Positions 43,875-53,457 of a DNA stretch of 64,000 nucleotides are shown piece after piece. Below the pieces are notes generated by a model. The model was not told where the DNA came from and did not search any database. It saw only the letters and a list, made by a program, of their open reading frames with translations. Every line of letters starts with the position of its first letter. Position 1 is the first letter of the stretch. This DNA comes from Woronichinia naegeliana WA131 (GTDB taxonomy: Bacteria; Cyanobacteriota; Cyanobacteriia; Cyanobacteriales; Microcystaceae): contig CP073041.1 of the NCBI GenBank assembly GCA_025370055.1, forward strand, positions 7,100,272 through 7,164,271, written 5' to 3'. Made by a program: the position numbers and the translations under genes.

Positions 43875-45242
43875 ATGTACCGAAAGCAACAGTACTCAAT
43901 TGAAACACCAGAAAACTTGAAAAATCTGTTCGGCGGGCAGTTAGACGAAGAAAATCGTTGGATAGAAATGTCAAAAATGATTCTTTGGGAAGAATATGAG
44001 GAAGAATATGCAAAAAACTTCACAGAAAAAAAAGGAGCCCCAGCCAAATCATTTAGAATGGCATTAGGAGCATTAATTATCAAAGAAATTTCAGGAAAAA
44101 GTGACAGAGAAACAGTAGAACAAATAAAAGAGAACCCTTATTTACAGTACTTTATAGGAATGGAAAGCTATAGTAGCAAAGAAGCATTTAATGCGTCAAT
44201 GATGGTTCATTTTCGTAAAAAAATAGGAATGGAATTAATAAATAAAATTAATAAAGAAATAGAAAAAAAAGCGACGGGTGTAGCGTCAGAAAAAAAAGAA
44301 AATGAAGGAAAGTTATTGTTAGATGCGACTTGTACACCAGCAGATATAAAATATCCAACGGATATAGGAATATTGAATGATGCCAGAGAAAAAACAGAAA
44401 AAATAATAGATAAGCTGTATGAAGAAATAAAAGAGAAAAGGAAAGAAAAGCCGAGGACTTATAGGGAAGTGGCAAGAAAAGAGTACTTAGCCATAGCAAA
44501 AAAACGTCGTGTGTCAAAAAAAGAAAGAAGAAAAGGAACAAAAAAACAACTAGGATATATAAAAAGAAACTTGTCTGATATAGAAAAAATGATAGAAGAG
44601 GGAGCAAAGTTAGAAAAACTAACGAAAAAAGAGCAAGAAGAGCTTGTAACGATAGGAAAAGTGTATGAGCAACAGTTAGAAATGTATGAAAAAAAGACAA
44701 ATAAAGTAGAAAACAGAATTGTGAGTGTAAGCCAACCTCACGTGCGTCCAATAGTGCGTGGAAAAGCGGGAAAAGCAGTAGAGTTTGGAGCTAAAATATC
44801 GGCAAGTAATGTGAATGGCTTTGTCTTCTTAGACAAATTAAGTTGGGATAATTACAACGAATCGGGAGATTTACAAGCGCGAATAGAAGAATATAAAAGG
44901 GAAACAGGATGTTATCCGGAATCGGTTCATGTGGATAAAATCTATCGAACAAAAGCGAATCGAGCTTATTGTAAAGAAAGGGATATAAGAATGAGTGGTC
45001 CCCGATTGGGAAGACCGCCGAAAGAGGTGAGCAAAGAAAAAAAGAAAGAGGCACGCTCAGATGAAAGAGTGCGTAATGCCATTGAGGGTAAATTCGGACA
45101 GGGAAAGAGGAAATTTAGTCTTGGTCGAGTGATGGCCAAACTACCTGAGACCTCGGAAACGGTAATTGCGATGAACTTTTTGGTAATGAATCTTTCTACT
45201 CTACTTCAGAAGACAAAAAAGAAAACAAAAAGTAAAAAGTTG
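43875..45242 (+). pseudogene. IS5-like transposase with altered C-terminus
   Basis: As the gene at 7757 up to LSTLLQKTK, then four extra codons (KKTK) before SKKL. The natural stop is removed by the ISL3 insertion, so the frame runs on into ISL3 DNA to 45335 (22 foreign residues, GSPEQRVIIK…). All catalytic residues are present, so the protein might still work. Confidence 0.75.
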
Positions 45243-45450
45243 GGTTCTCCTGAACAAAGAGTGATAATTAAAGCTTATCATGAAAAGCAAGCTAAAAAAC
45301 GATTTCGCATATTATCAAAGTTCATAAATCCATAAGCTTGACGCTTGATTAGTTTAAGACGATTATTGATGCCTTCCATTGCCCCATTCGTCGTTCGACT
45401 CAAAAAGTAGTTACAAATAGAGTCCAAATTCCTACGAATTGTGCTAATTA

Positions 45451-47153
45451 GGGCTTGCTGAAAAAGTCAAAAAACGAAAGAAATGTGGGTTAGGGAAGTA
45501 TGGACGGAAAAAGCACAGATAACTTTTCCTTATGGAAAGAAGTCACAATACAGATTTTGTTTAATCTATTGTCCCTTTCTTTCTACAAAAAGTCAACAAA
45601 AATCACTCCTCACAAAAGAGAGGAAAATTAACACCATTTTTCAGAAGAAAAACGACTCTACAACTTCTTACTTTTTGTTTTCTTCTTTGTCTTCTGAAGT
45701 AGAGTAGAAAGATTCATTAGCAAAAAATTCATCGCTATCACAGTCTCAGAGGTTTCAGGAAGTTTGGCCATCACTCGACCCAGACTAAATCTTCTCTTTC
45801 CCTGTCCGAATTTACCCTCTATGGCATTACGCACTCTTTCATCTGAGCGGGCCTCTTCCTTTTTTTCTTTGCTCACCTCTTTCGGTGGTCTTCCCAAGCG
45901 GGGACCACTCATTCTTATTCCCCTCTCTTTACAATAAGCTCGATTCGCTTTTGTTCGATATATTTTATCCACATGAACCGATTCGGGATAACATCCTCTC
46001 TCCTTTTTATATTCTTCTATTCGCTCTTGTAAATCTCCCGATTCGTTATAATTATTCCAACTCAATTTGTCTAAGAAGACAAAGCCATTCACACTACTTG
46101 CCGATATTTTAGCTCCAAACTCTACTGCTTTTCCTACTTTGCCACGCACTATTGGACGGATGTGAGGTTGGGTTATACTCACAATTCTGTTTTCTACTTT
46201 ATTCGTCTTTTTTGCATACATCTCTAACTGTTGCTCATACACTTTTCTTATCGTTACAAGCTCTTCTTGCTCCTTTTTCGTTAGTTTTTCTAACTTGGCT
46301 CCCTCTTCTATCATTTTTTCTATATGAGACAAGTTTCTTTTTACATATTGTAGTTGTTTTTTTATTCCTTTTCTTCTTTCTTTTTTTGACACACGACGTT
46401 TTTTGACTATCTCTAGGTAGTCTTTTCTTGCTGCTACTCTATACGTTCTTGGCTTTTTTTTCTCTTTTCCTTGTATTTGTTTATAAAGCTCATCTATTGT
46501 TTCTTCTGTTTTTTCTCTTGCTTCATTCAATATTTCTATATCCGTTGGATATTTTATATCTGCTGGTGTACAAGTTGCATCTAACAATAGCTGTCCTTCA
46601 TTTTCTTTTTTTTCTGACACTACTCCCTCGAACTTCTTTACCATTTCTTTATTAATTTTATTGATTAATTCCATTCCTATTCTTTTACGAAAATGAACCA
46701 TCATTGACGCATTAAATGCTTCTTCGCTACTATAGCTTTCCATTCCTATAAAATACTGTAAATAAGGATTTTCTTTAATTTGTTCCACTGTTTCTCTATC
46801 ACTTATTCCTAACATTTCTTTGATGATTAATGCCCCCAACGCCATTCTAAATGATTTCGCTGGTGCTCCTTTTTCCTCTGTGAAGTTTTTTGCATATTCT
46901 TCCTCATATTCTTCCCAGGGAATCATTTTTGACATTTTTACCCAACGATTTTCTGCGTCTAACTGCCCATCGAACGGATTTTTGAAGTTTTCTGGTGTCT
47001 TAGTTTCGTACTGTTGTCTTCCGTACATATGTTTTGCCTCCTTTTCCGGCAAGGTTTTCAAGCCATTTTAACCTATTTCCCTGTATTCTGCCTGTCCTTA
47101 ATTCGGCTACTATCTTTTCTCCGTAAGAGTTTCAGCTTTTTTTCGGCAAGCCC
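45451..47153 (-). mobile_element. Diverged IS5-like IS, copy 4
   Basis: 1703 bp, ends GGGCTTGCTGAAAAAGTC and TTTTTTTCGGCAAGCCC, flanked by 6-bp duplications TAATTA (45445-45450 and 47154-47159). Clearly related to, but not the same as, the other IS5-like copies. Confidence 0.93.
45658..47028 (-). CDS. IS5-like transposase, diverged and intact
   Basis: 456 residues from MYGRQQYETKTPENF; the frame is open 11 codons further. Catalytic pattern as in the other copies (LLLDATCTPAD, SVHVDKIYRTKAN, VRNAIEGKFGQGKR). Differences are scattered over the whole protein (e.g. FKNPFDGQLDAENRW), so this is an older lineage or a separate arrival. Confidence 0.88.
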   Translation of the reverse strand: MYGRQQYETKTPENFKNPFDGQLDAENRWVKMSKMIPWEEYEEEYAKNFTEEKGAPAKSFRMALGALIIKEMLGISDRETVEQIKENPYLQYFIGMESYSSEEAFNASMMVHFRKRIGMELINKINKEMVKKFEGVVSEKKENEGQLLLDATCTPADIKYPTDIEILNEAREKTEETIDELYKQIQGKEKKKPRTYRVAARKDYLEIVKKRRVSKKERRKGIKKQLQYVKRNLSHIEKMIEEGAKLEKLTKKEQEELVTIRKVYEQQLEMYAKKTNKVENRIVSITQPHIRPIVRGKVGKAVEFGAKISASSVNGFVFLDKLSWNNYNESGDLQERIEEYKKERGCYPESVHVDKIYRTKANRAYCKERGIRMSGPRLGRPPKEVSKEKKEEARSDERVRNAIEGKFGQGKRRFSLGRVMAKLPETSETVIAMNFLLMNLSTLLQKTKKKTKSKKL

Positions 47154-47971
47154 TAATTACATCTGTATAAATGCTCTTTGCATTCTCTAACCATTCTGTA
47201 AATTTTAATCTTCCTTCTTCCTTATCATTTACTTTTTCATATATCTCTCTAAATGACTCTTTATATTCATACGCTTTACGCAAACGAGCAGATTGCTTTA
47301 ACACCAATTCTAGTTTTTCTAACTCTTCCTCTTTTAGGTCTTCTTTATTTTTTAATAATAGCCACTTTTCTCCCTTGATTTTTACATTCAATTTTGTCTG
47401 TTTACGGATTTTATTCAATTCTTCATTCAACGCCTTCATTACATGAAATCTATCTGTTACAATTACTGCATTCGGAAATACTTTTTCTATTACTTTAGGA
47501 AATCCTCCCCACATATCTACACTCACTTGTTCTACTCCTTCCCTCACCTCTAATTCTTTCTCCATCAGCACTTCGATGATTTTATCTTGTTGATGACTAT
47601 CTATCACTTCTATTAATTCTCCTTTCTCTATATCTCCTAACACTGTTACAAAATTCTGATGACCTTTTCGTTTCGCTATTTCATCCATCCCGAGGTGTTT
47701 TACTCCTTGCCAATCTTTTTTTTTAGCTTCACATTGACGTTGGTAAATTCCATTCACTTGATCCCATGATAGAGATTCCTCTCTACCTACTTGTTCCACA
47801 CTGCTCACATTTACTCGTCCATAAATATATTCTTCATACCTCACTGTGTATTTCCTACGGGCTTCCATAAATTCTAGATTTTCTGTAAAAAACCTTTGAC
47901 AATCTTTACAGTAAAATTTACGACGAGGGACTTTCAGATATACCATTTGACCAGAGATAGACAAGTCCCTT

Positions 47972-49361
47972 GGGCGTGACCTTTAGTTGATGAAGGAAAA
48001 GAAAAGTGTTAACATGAGATGAAAAGTGACAAAGAGGAAACAATGATGACAGCAAAACTAATTAATGTAGAGGGTTCAAAGATAAAAATAGAACTAACAT
48101 TAGAACTCAGTCGTTCAATGTTGGATACAGAAATAAATATTCAAAAAGGCTTAAACGAAGTAGGTTGCATCGCCAGCAAAGAAGCCTTGAAATATTTAGA
48201 TACAGATGGTTCACCCTTAAAAATCGGTGAAGAAATCTGGAAGAGTAAGGGAGAGCAACCGAAAGAATATCAAACACCTTATGGTGAGGTTATAGTGAAT
48301 CGTCATGTATATCAGCGTTCACCTTTGAGGAAAAACGTATTGCCCCTTAGAAAGAGAAGCAAGGATAATCATAACATCAACGCCATTATTGGCAAAACAG
48401 GTATCCTCAAAAATGTCAGGGATGGCAGGCAAAGAGGTGAAAAATGATTTATTAGAAAATCATGGTAGAAAAGTAGCGCTATCCTATATCCAAAGATTGA
48501 GTGAAGCAGTAGGAAGTGTGGTACAGGCAAAAGAAGAAGCGTGGAGTTATGCCCCGCCCAAGGAGGATAGCCAAATTGCAACAGTGGGAATAGGATTAGA
48601 TGGAACCTGTATGCTGATGTGTGAGGATGGCTACCGTGAAGCAATGGTGGGAACCGTTTCCCTATACGATAGTGAAGGCGAACGTCAACCTACAATCTAT
48701 CTAGGTGCGGCACCAGAGTATGGAAAAAAGAGTTTTCTAGAAAGATTAGAAAGAGAAATTGAGCGAGCGAAAAACCGTTATCCAGAGGCAACATTGGTCG
48801 GGATAGCAGACGGGGCAGAATCAAATTGGAAGTTTTTAGAAAAGCAAACGGAAGAACAGATATTAGATTTCTATCATGCCTCTGGTTACTTAGGTGCCTT
48901 GGCAGAAGCGTTGCATCCGAATACCGTGTCAAAACAAAAAGAATGGTTGACTGAAAATTGTCGAGAACTCAAGCATGAAAAAGGAAAAGCAGGAGAACTG
49001 CTAAATCTGATGAAAGAAGTCAAAGAAGAAAAAAGTCATTCTAAGAATCTTACCGAGAAACTACAAGCAGCGATTACTTATTACGAGAATCATCAGCATC
49101 AAATGGATTATGCTGAATACATAGAGAAAAAGTATCCGATTGGTTCAGGTGTTACGGAAGCAGCTTGTAAGACGTTGGTCAAACAACGATTATGTTGTTC
49201 AGGGATGCGATGGAAGGAAAAAGGAGCAGGAATTATTTTGAGCCTACGAGCTTTGGTATTGACCAAGGAACGATGGAGTCAATTTTGGGCAAAACTTGAT
49301 CAATATGGGTTCCCTGTAGAACCCTGATTACAACAGCTTTTATCAACTAAAGGTCGCACCC
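47972..49361 (+). mobile_element. ISKra4-family IS, copy 3
   Basis: 1390 bp, flanked by AGTCCCTT at 47964-47971 and 49362-49369, inside the ISL3 transposase gene. The left end is GGGCGTGACC, one base different from copy 1. Confidence 0.92.
48043..49327 (+). pseudogene. ISKra4-family transposase, frame-shifted variant
   Basis: Same CACCTTTGAGG variant as copy 2 (near 48320); first frame ends at 48447, second is open from about 48389. Otherwise nearly identical to copies 1 and 2. Confidence 0.85.
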
Positions 49362-49817
49362 AGTCCCTTACTAATACACTGTTCGTCTGATGTAATTCAT
49401 CCGTTAAGCTACCACAATAATTACATTTGACTTCTTCCTCTTGACAACTCAGTATTAAAAACGCTTGTTTTCCCTCTTGAATCACATTTCTTATGTTTAC
49501 CTTTGGCAAATCTACCAGATTTTCTAGAAAAAATAACATTGATGCCATCCTCATATAGTGTATCTTATTATACATCTTCTACCGCAAAGCCAGAAGAACC
49601 AAAAGTTGTAGAGTCGTTTTTCTTGTGAAAAATGGTGTTAATTTTCCTCTCTTTTGTGAGGAGTGATTTGTGTTGACCTTTTTAGACAGAAAGGAACAAT
49701 AGATTAAACAAAATCTGTATTTTGATTTGTTTCCATAAGGATAAGTTATCTATGCTTTTTCAGTCCATACTTCCCTAACCCACATTTCTTTCGTTTTTTG
49801 ACTTTTTCAGCAAGCCC

Positions 49818-50325
49818 TACTTATTTTCATATTTTTCCTTATCTGCTCTAGCGTTGAGCCATCTGCTATCCACACTGCACTAAACTTTTCTCTTATTTTT
49901 TCCCATTTTTCTCCTACTTGGAGCTTCTTCCCTTTTTCGGCTGCTTTTTCTAACACTACCTTTAGTAATATTGCAAATATTTCGGCTGGCACATTCATCA
50001 TTCTTTTTGATACTGCCTGTTTGCTTACTTTTAATGATGCTACCCATAGCAATCCCTCTTCCTCTAACAGTCTTACCGCTTCACTTATACCCGCTATTTG
50101 ACGATACACTATACTTAACACTAATGCCACCATTACTGGTAAATTTAACACCCTATCTCTCATCATTTTCTCATGAGTTCCCTGTAAATATTTTAATGGT
50201 GTAAACATTGTGGGTTCTAGTAATTCAAACAACTCTTTTGTTATTTCAGGGATTTCTACCCCTGGCTGATTTGTCTTACGACGTAAGTCTGGGTTTCCTT
50301 TTCTCCGAGGATGTTGTCTTGCCAT
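49818..50325 (-). pseudogene. IS4-family transposase N-terminal fragment
   Basis: From MARQHPRRKGNPDLRRK, about 165 residues including QAVSKRMMNVPAEIF and FSAVWIADGSTLEQIR (first catalytic Asp of the DDE triad), cut at the right end of IS5-like copy 3. The remaining two thirds are not found in the window. Confidence 0.8.
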
Positions 50326-50540
50326 TTGTTTTTTGCTCACTTTTTTATATACTAACCTTTTTTTCAGCCTACTCTTACTTCCGCCTGCTTTTAGGCTAAT
50401 CTTTTGTGAGTAGGCATTTTGGCTTAAGTTGACACCAATGGCAAGCCTTGCGCCCCTACAAAATTGCTGTTTTGAATCGAGAATTATCAACTATTCACTA
50501 TCAACTATTCACTAATCGGCGATTGCTTATAATATACTTA

Positions 50541-50750
50541 GGGCTTGCTGAATAAGTATAGAACCCTTGCCAGATAATGCTTTCAAGCATTTTAAAAACG
50601 ATCAGGTGCAAGGTTATGGCCTTTGGAGGCTCAAAGCCCATGCACGTCGTTGGAAAACTGGGGGTTGAAATTGGAAACTACTCTCTGAAGTCACCATTTT
50701 TCGCCTCCTGTGGCATCTAGGTTCGTTTTGTGGACTTTTTCAGCAGACCC
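50541..50750. mobile_element. 210-bp MITE related to the IS5-like elements
   Basis: Terminal repeats GGGCTTGCTGAATAAG and the complement of CTTTTTCAGCAGACCC resemble those of the IS5-like ISs. It has no coding capacity and is flanked by TACTTA (50535-50540 and 50751-50756). IS5-like copy 5 follows immediately at 50757 and is itself followed by another TACTTA, so the hexamer occurs three times. Confidence 0.85.
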
Positions 50751-50756
50751 TACTTA

Positions 50757-52444
50757 GGGCTTGCTGAAAAAAGCTGAGACCTTTACGGAGAAAAATAGTA
50801 GGCGAATTAAGAACCGCTAGAATGCACGAAAATAGGGTAGAATGCCTCAAAACCATTGCATTAAGAAGAGAGAAAGCAGATGTACCGAAAGCAACAGTAC
50901 TCAATTGAAACACCAGAAAACTTGAAAAATCTGTTCGGCGGGCAGTTAGACGAAGAAAATCGTTGGATAGAAATGTCAAAAATGATTCTTTGGGAAGAAT
51001 ATGAGGAAGAATATGCAAAAAACTTCACAGAAAAAAAAGGAGCCCCAGCCAAATCATTTAGAATGGCATTAGGAGCATTAATTATCAAAGAAATTTCAGG
51101 AAAAAGTGACAGAGAAACAGTAGAACAAATAAAAGAGAACCCTTATTTACAGTACTTTATAGGAATGGAAAGCTATAGTAGCAAAGAAGCATTTAATGCG
51201 TCAATGATGGTTCATTTTCGTAAAAAAATAGGAATGGAATTAATAAATAAAATTAATAAAGAAATAGAAAAAAAAGCGACGGGTGTAGCGTCAGAAAAAA
51301 AAGAAAATGAAGGAAAGTTATTGTTAGATGCGACTTGTACACCAGCAGATATAAAATATCCAACGGATATAGGAATATTGAATGATGCCAGAGAAAAAAC
51401 AGAAAAAATAATAGATAAGCTGTATGAAGAAATAAAAGAGAAAAGGAAAGAAAAGCCGAGGACTTATAGGGAAGTGGCAAGAAAAGAGTACTTAGCCATA
51501 GCAAAAAAACGTCGTGTGTCAAAAAAAGAAAGAAGAAAAGGAACAAAAAAACAACTAGGATATATAAAAAGAAACTTGTCTCATATAGAAAAAATGATAG
51601 AAGAGGGAGCAAAGTTAGAAAAACTAACGAAAAAAGAGCAAGAAGAGCTTGTAACGATAGGAAAAGTGTATGAGCAACAGTTAGAAATGTATGAAAAAAA
51701 GACAAATAAAGTAGAAAACAGAATTGTGAGTGTAAGCCAACCTCACGTGCGTCCAATAGTGCGTGGAAAAGCGGGAAAAGCAGTAGAGTTTGGAGCTAAA
51801 ATATCGGCAAGTAATGTGAATGGCTTTGTCTTCTTAGACAAATTAAGTTGGGATAATTACAACGAATCGGGAGATTTACAAGCGCGAATAGAAGAATATA
51901 AAAGGGAAACAGGATGTTATCCGGAATCGGTTCATGTGGATAAAATCTATCGAACAAAAGCGAATCGAGCTTATTGTAAAGAAAGGGATATAAGAATGAG
52001 TGGTCCCCGATTGGGAAGACCGCCGAAAGAGGTGAGCAAAGAAAAAAAGAAAGAGGCACGCTCAGATGAAAGAGTGCGTAATGCCATTGAGGGTAAATTC
52101 GGACAGGGAAAGAGGAAATTTAGTCTTGGTCGAGTGATGGCCAAACTACCTGAGACCTCGGAAACGGTAATTGCGATGAACTTTTTGGTAATGAATCTTT
52201 CTACTCTACTTCAGAAGACAAAAAGTAAAAAGTTGTAGAGTCGTTTTTCTTGTGAAAAATGGTGTTAATTTTCCTCTCTTTTGTGAGGAGTGATTTGTGT
52301 TGACCTTTTTAGACAGAAAGGAACAATAGATTAAACAAAATCTGTATTTTGATTTGTTTCCATAAGGATAAGTTATCTATGCTTTTTCAGTCCATACTTC
52401 CCTAACCCACATTTCTTTCGTTTTTTGACTTTTTCAGCAAGCCC
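50757..52444 (+). mobile_element. IS5-like IS, copy 5
   Basis: 1688 bp, flanked by TACTTA at 50751-50756 and 52445-52450. The left duplication is shared with the MITE at 50541. Confidence 0.93.
50880..52238 (+). CDS. IS5-like family transposase, intact
   Basis: 452 residues, differing from the copy at 7757 by very few residues (e.g. SKMILWEEY for SKMIPWEEY; NLSHIEKM for NLSDIEKM). All catalytic residues are kept; probably active. Confidence 0.9.
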   Translation: MYRKQQYSIETPENLKNLFGGQLDEENRWIEMSKMILWEEYEEEYAKNFTEKKGAPAKSFRMALGALIIKEISGKSDRETVEQIKENPYLQYFIGMESYSSKEAFNASMMVHFRKKIGMELINKINKEIEKKATGVASEKKENEGKLLLDATCTPADIKYPTDIGILNDAREKTEKIIDKLYEEIKEKRKEKPRTYREVARKEYLAIAKKRRVSKKERRKGTKKQLGYIKRNLSHIEKMIEEGAKLEKLTKKEQEELVTIGKVYEQQLEMYEKKTNKVENRIVSVSQPHVRPIVRGKAGKAVEFGAKISASNVNGFVFLDKLSWDNYNESGDLQARIEEYKRETGCYPESVHVDKIYRTKANRAYCKERDIRMSGPRLGRPPKEVSKEKKKEARSDERVRNAIEGKFGQGKRKFSLGRVMAKLPETSETVIAMNFLVMNLSTLLQKTKSKKL

Positions 52445-52469
52445 TACTTAACAGTTCTTTGAATGAGCC

Positions 52470-52829
52470 ATGACAACCACACCCACTACAGTTAGCTATA
52501 CCCTCGAAGATGTTCTAGATCGCTTTGAGCAAAAAATGGACAGGTAGTTTGCCGAAGTCAACAAGCAATTTGCCGAAGTCAATAAACAGTTTGCTGAAGT
52601 CAATCAGAAAATAGACAGGCAGTTTGCCGAAGTTAACCAAAAGCTTAATAAATTGGAAATTGGGCAAGTGGAAATGTCGGGCGAAATTAAAACCCTAGAC
52701 GAAAAAGTCAGTGGCATTGATAAACGTCTAGATAATCAGGAATTTATTAATCGAGGAGTCTTAGTTGCACTGATTGTTGCTCTCATTGGTGGAGCCGCTA
52801 AACTGTTTGGATGGTTGCCGACCAGTTGA
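52470..52829 (+). pseudogene. Coiled-coil protein with C-terminal membrane helix, one in-frame TAG
   Basis: 119 codons from MTTTPTTVSYTLEDVLDRF to GWLPTS. Heptad-like repeats FAEVNKQ (four times) are followed by a coiled coil and a C-terminal hydrophobic segment (GVLVALIVALIGGAAKLFGW). Codon 26 is TAG (52545-52547); the parallel repeat lower down has CAG in the same place, so one C-to-T change explains it. Such small coiled-coil/TM proteins are common in cyanobacteria; the role is unknown. IS5-like copy 5 ends only 25 bp upstream. Confidence 0.75.
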
Positions 52830-52935
52830 ACTCTCTCAATTTTGAAAGCGATCACTTTTTTCTTTTTTGCAGAGTTAAGGGGCGATCGCACTATCACTAT
52901 ATGTGGATTGCACAACTTACGAATTGAGATAAAGC

Positions 52936-52971
52936 CGTCGTAGAACGACGGGGTTTCTACCCATTTTTTTG
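52936..52971 (+). terminator. Hairpin with T-run (terminator or IS200/IS605-type end)
   Basis: GCCGTCGTAGAACGACGGGG folds into a CCGTCG/CGACGG stem; GTTTCTACCCATTTTTTT follows. It could terminate transcription on the plus strand. Similar hairpins also occur at ends of IS200/IS605-type elements, so a relic is possible. Confidence 0.4.
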
Positions 52972-52975
52972 ATAA

Positions 52976-53046
52976 GCGGGTGATGAGACTCGAACTCACG
53001 ACATTCACCATGGGAAGATGACGTTCTACCACTGAACTACACCCGC
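52976..53046 (-). tRNA. tRNA-Gly (anticodon CCC)
   Basis: 71 nt; acceptor stem GCGGGTG/CACCCGC, D-arm GTTCAGTGGTAGAAC, anticodon loop TTCCCAT with CCC at 34-36, T-arm GTGAG-TTCGAGT-CTCAT. CCA is not encoded. All stems pair well. Confidence 0.93.
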
Positions 53047-53104
53047 AACGAAATCTATCTTATCATTAACCTTCTCCACTGCCTAATCAACTATCTAGAA
53101 AATA

Positions 53105-53383
53105 TTAGAAAGAGGCCATGGCTGGAACCTGGGCTAGGGCAGAGGACAAGAATTGCAGAGCGAGAATCGCTAAGATCGGAGAAAAATCCATACCGCCCAG
53201 AGGGGGAATAATAGAGCGAAAAATATTGAGATAGGGGTCAGTGATCGGAGCTAGAAAACCCATCGCACTACTTGCCCAGTCTGCGGTTTGGAACCAGGAC
53301 AATAAAATTCTAATAAAAATCAACAATAAATAAATATTGATGAAATTAAGCAGGGTTTGTATAACTAATCCAGTTGCGTTCAT
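53105..53383 (-). CDS. YggT family membrane protein (Ycf19-like)
   Basis: 92 residues with two hydrophobic segments (about 5-25 and 65-88). IRILLSWFQTADW, then DPYLNIFRSIIPPLGGMDFSPILAILAL, is the YggT signature. Cyanobacterial and plastid relatives (Ycf19/CCB3/YLMG) act in membrane biogenesis or cell and nucleoid organisation. Single gene, same strand as crtD, about 75 bp downstream of it. Confidence 0.88.
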   Translation of the reverse strand: MNATGLVIQTLLNFINIYLLLIFIRILLSWFQTADWASSAMGFLAPITDPYLNIFRSIIPPLGGMDFSPILAILALQFLSSALAQVPAMASF

Positions 53384-53457
53384 AATTTTAGGCTTTTCCC
53401 TGAAGCTATTGATGTAACAATTTTTATCCTGATTTTAGCTTGAAGCTTGTCTGATCG

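Larger units (their letters stand above)
45258..49575 (-). pseudogene. ISL3-family transposase in three pieces
   Basis: N-terminal piece 49575-49362 (zinc-finger VKCNYCGSLT, SVLVRD), middle piece 47971-47154 (FYCKDCQRFF, VKHLGMDEIAKRKGH, VSVDMWGGFPKVIEK, DRFHVMKALNEEL) and C-terminal piece 45450-45258 (RTTNGAMEGINNRLKLIKR … RFLACFS). The pieces join in frame across both insertions after removing duplications (…VRD-LSISGQMV…, …IYTDVISTIRRN…). Catalytic DDE residues are all present, so the element was intact before being hit. Confidence 0.9.
45243..49600 (-). mobile_element. ISL3-family IS, split by an IS5-like copy and ISKra4 copy 3
   Basis: Ends GGTTCTCCTGAACAAAG (45243) and CGCAAAGCCAGAAGAACC (49600), flanked by AAAAGTTG at 45235-45242 and 49601-49608. 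It is inserted at the stop codon of IS5-like copy 3. Later it received a diverged IS5-like element (45451-47153) and ISKra4 copy 3 (47972-49361). Confidence 0.9.
43753..49817 (+). mobile_element. IS5-like IS, copy 3 (split by ISL3; unequal flanks)
   Basis: Left end GGGCTTGCTGAAAAA at 43753, right end TTTTTCAGCAAGCCC at 49817. An ISL3 element splits it (45243-49600) with 8-bp duplication AAAAGTTG. The flanking hexamers differ: TACATA on the left, TACTTA on the right, whereas the other copies have identical ones. The two ends may therefore come from different insertions joined by recombination. Confidence 0.85.

Noticed and set aside
38223-52450. Compound transposon or genomic island with cargo in the 14-kb IS stack
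   Set aside because: Every stretch is explained by ISs, a MITE or small fragments of disrupted genes; no cargo, integrase or att-like repeats were found.
52976-53046. tRNA-Gly as an integration site of an island
   Set aside because: No integrase gene and no partial tRNA repeat was found on either side.
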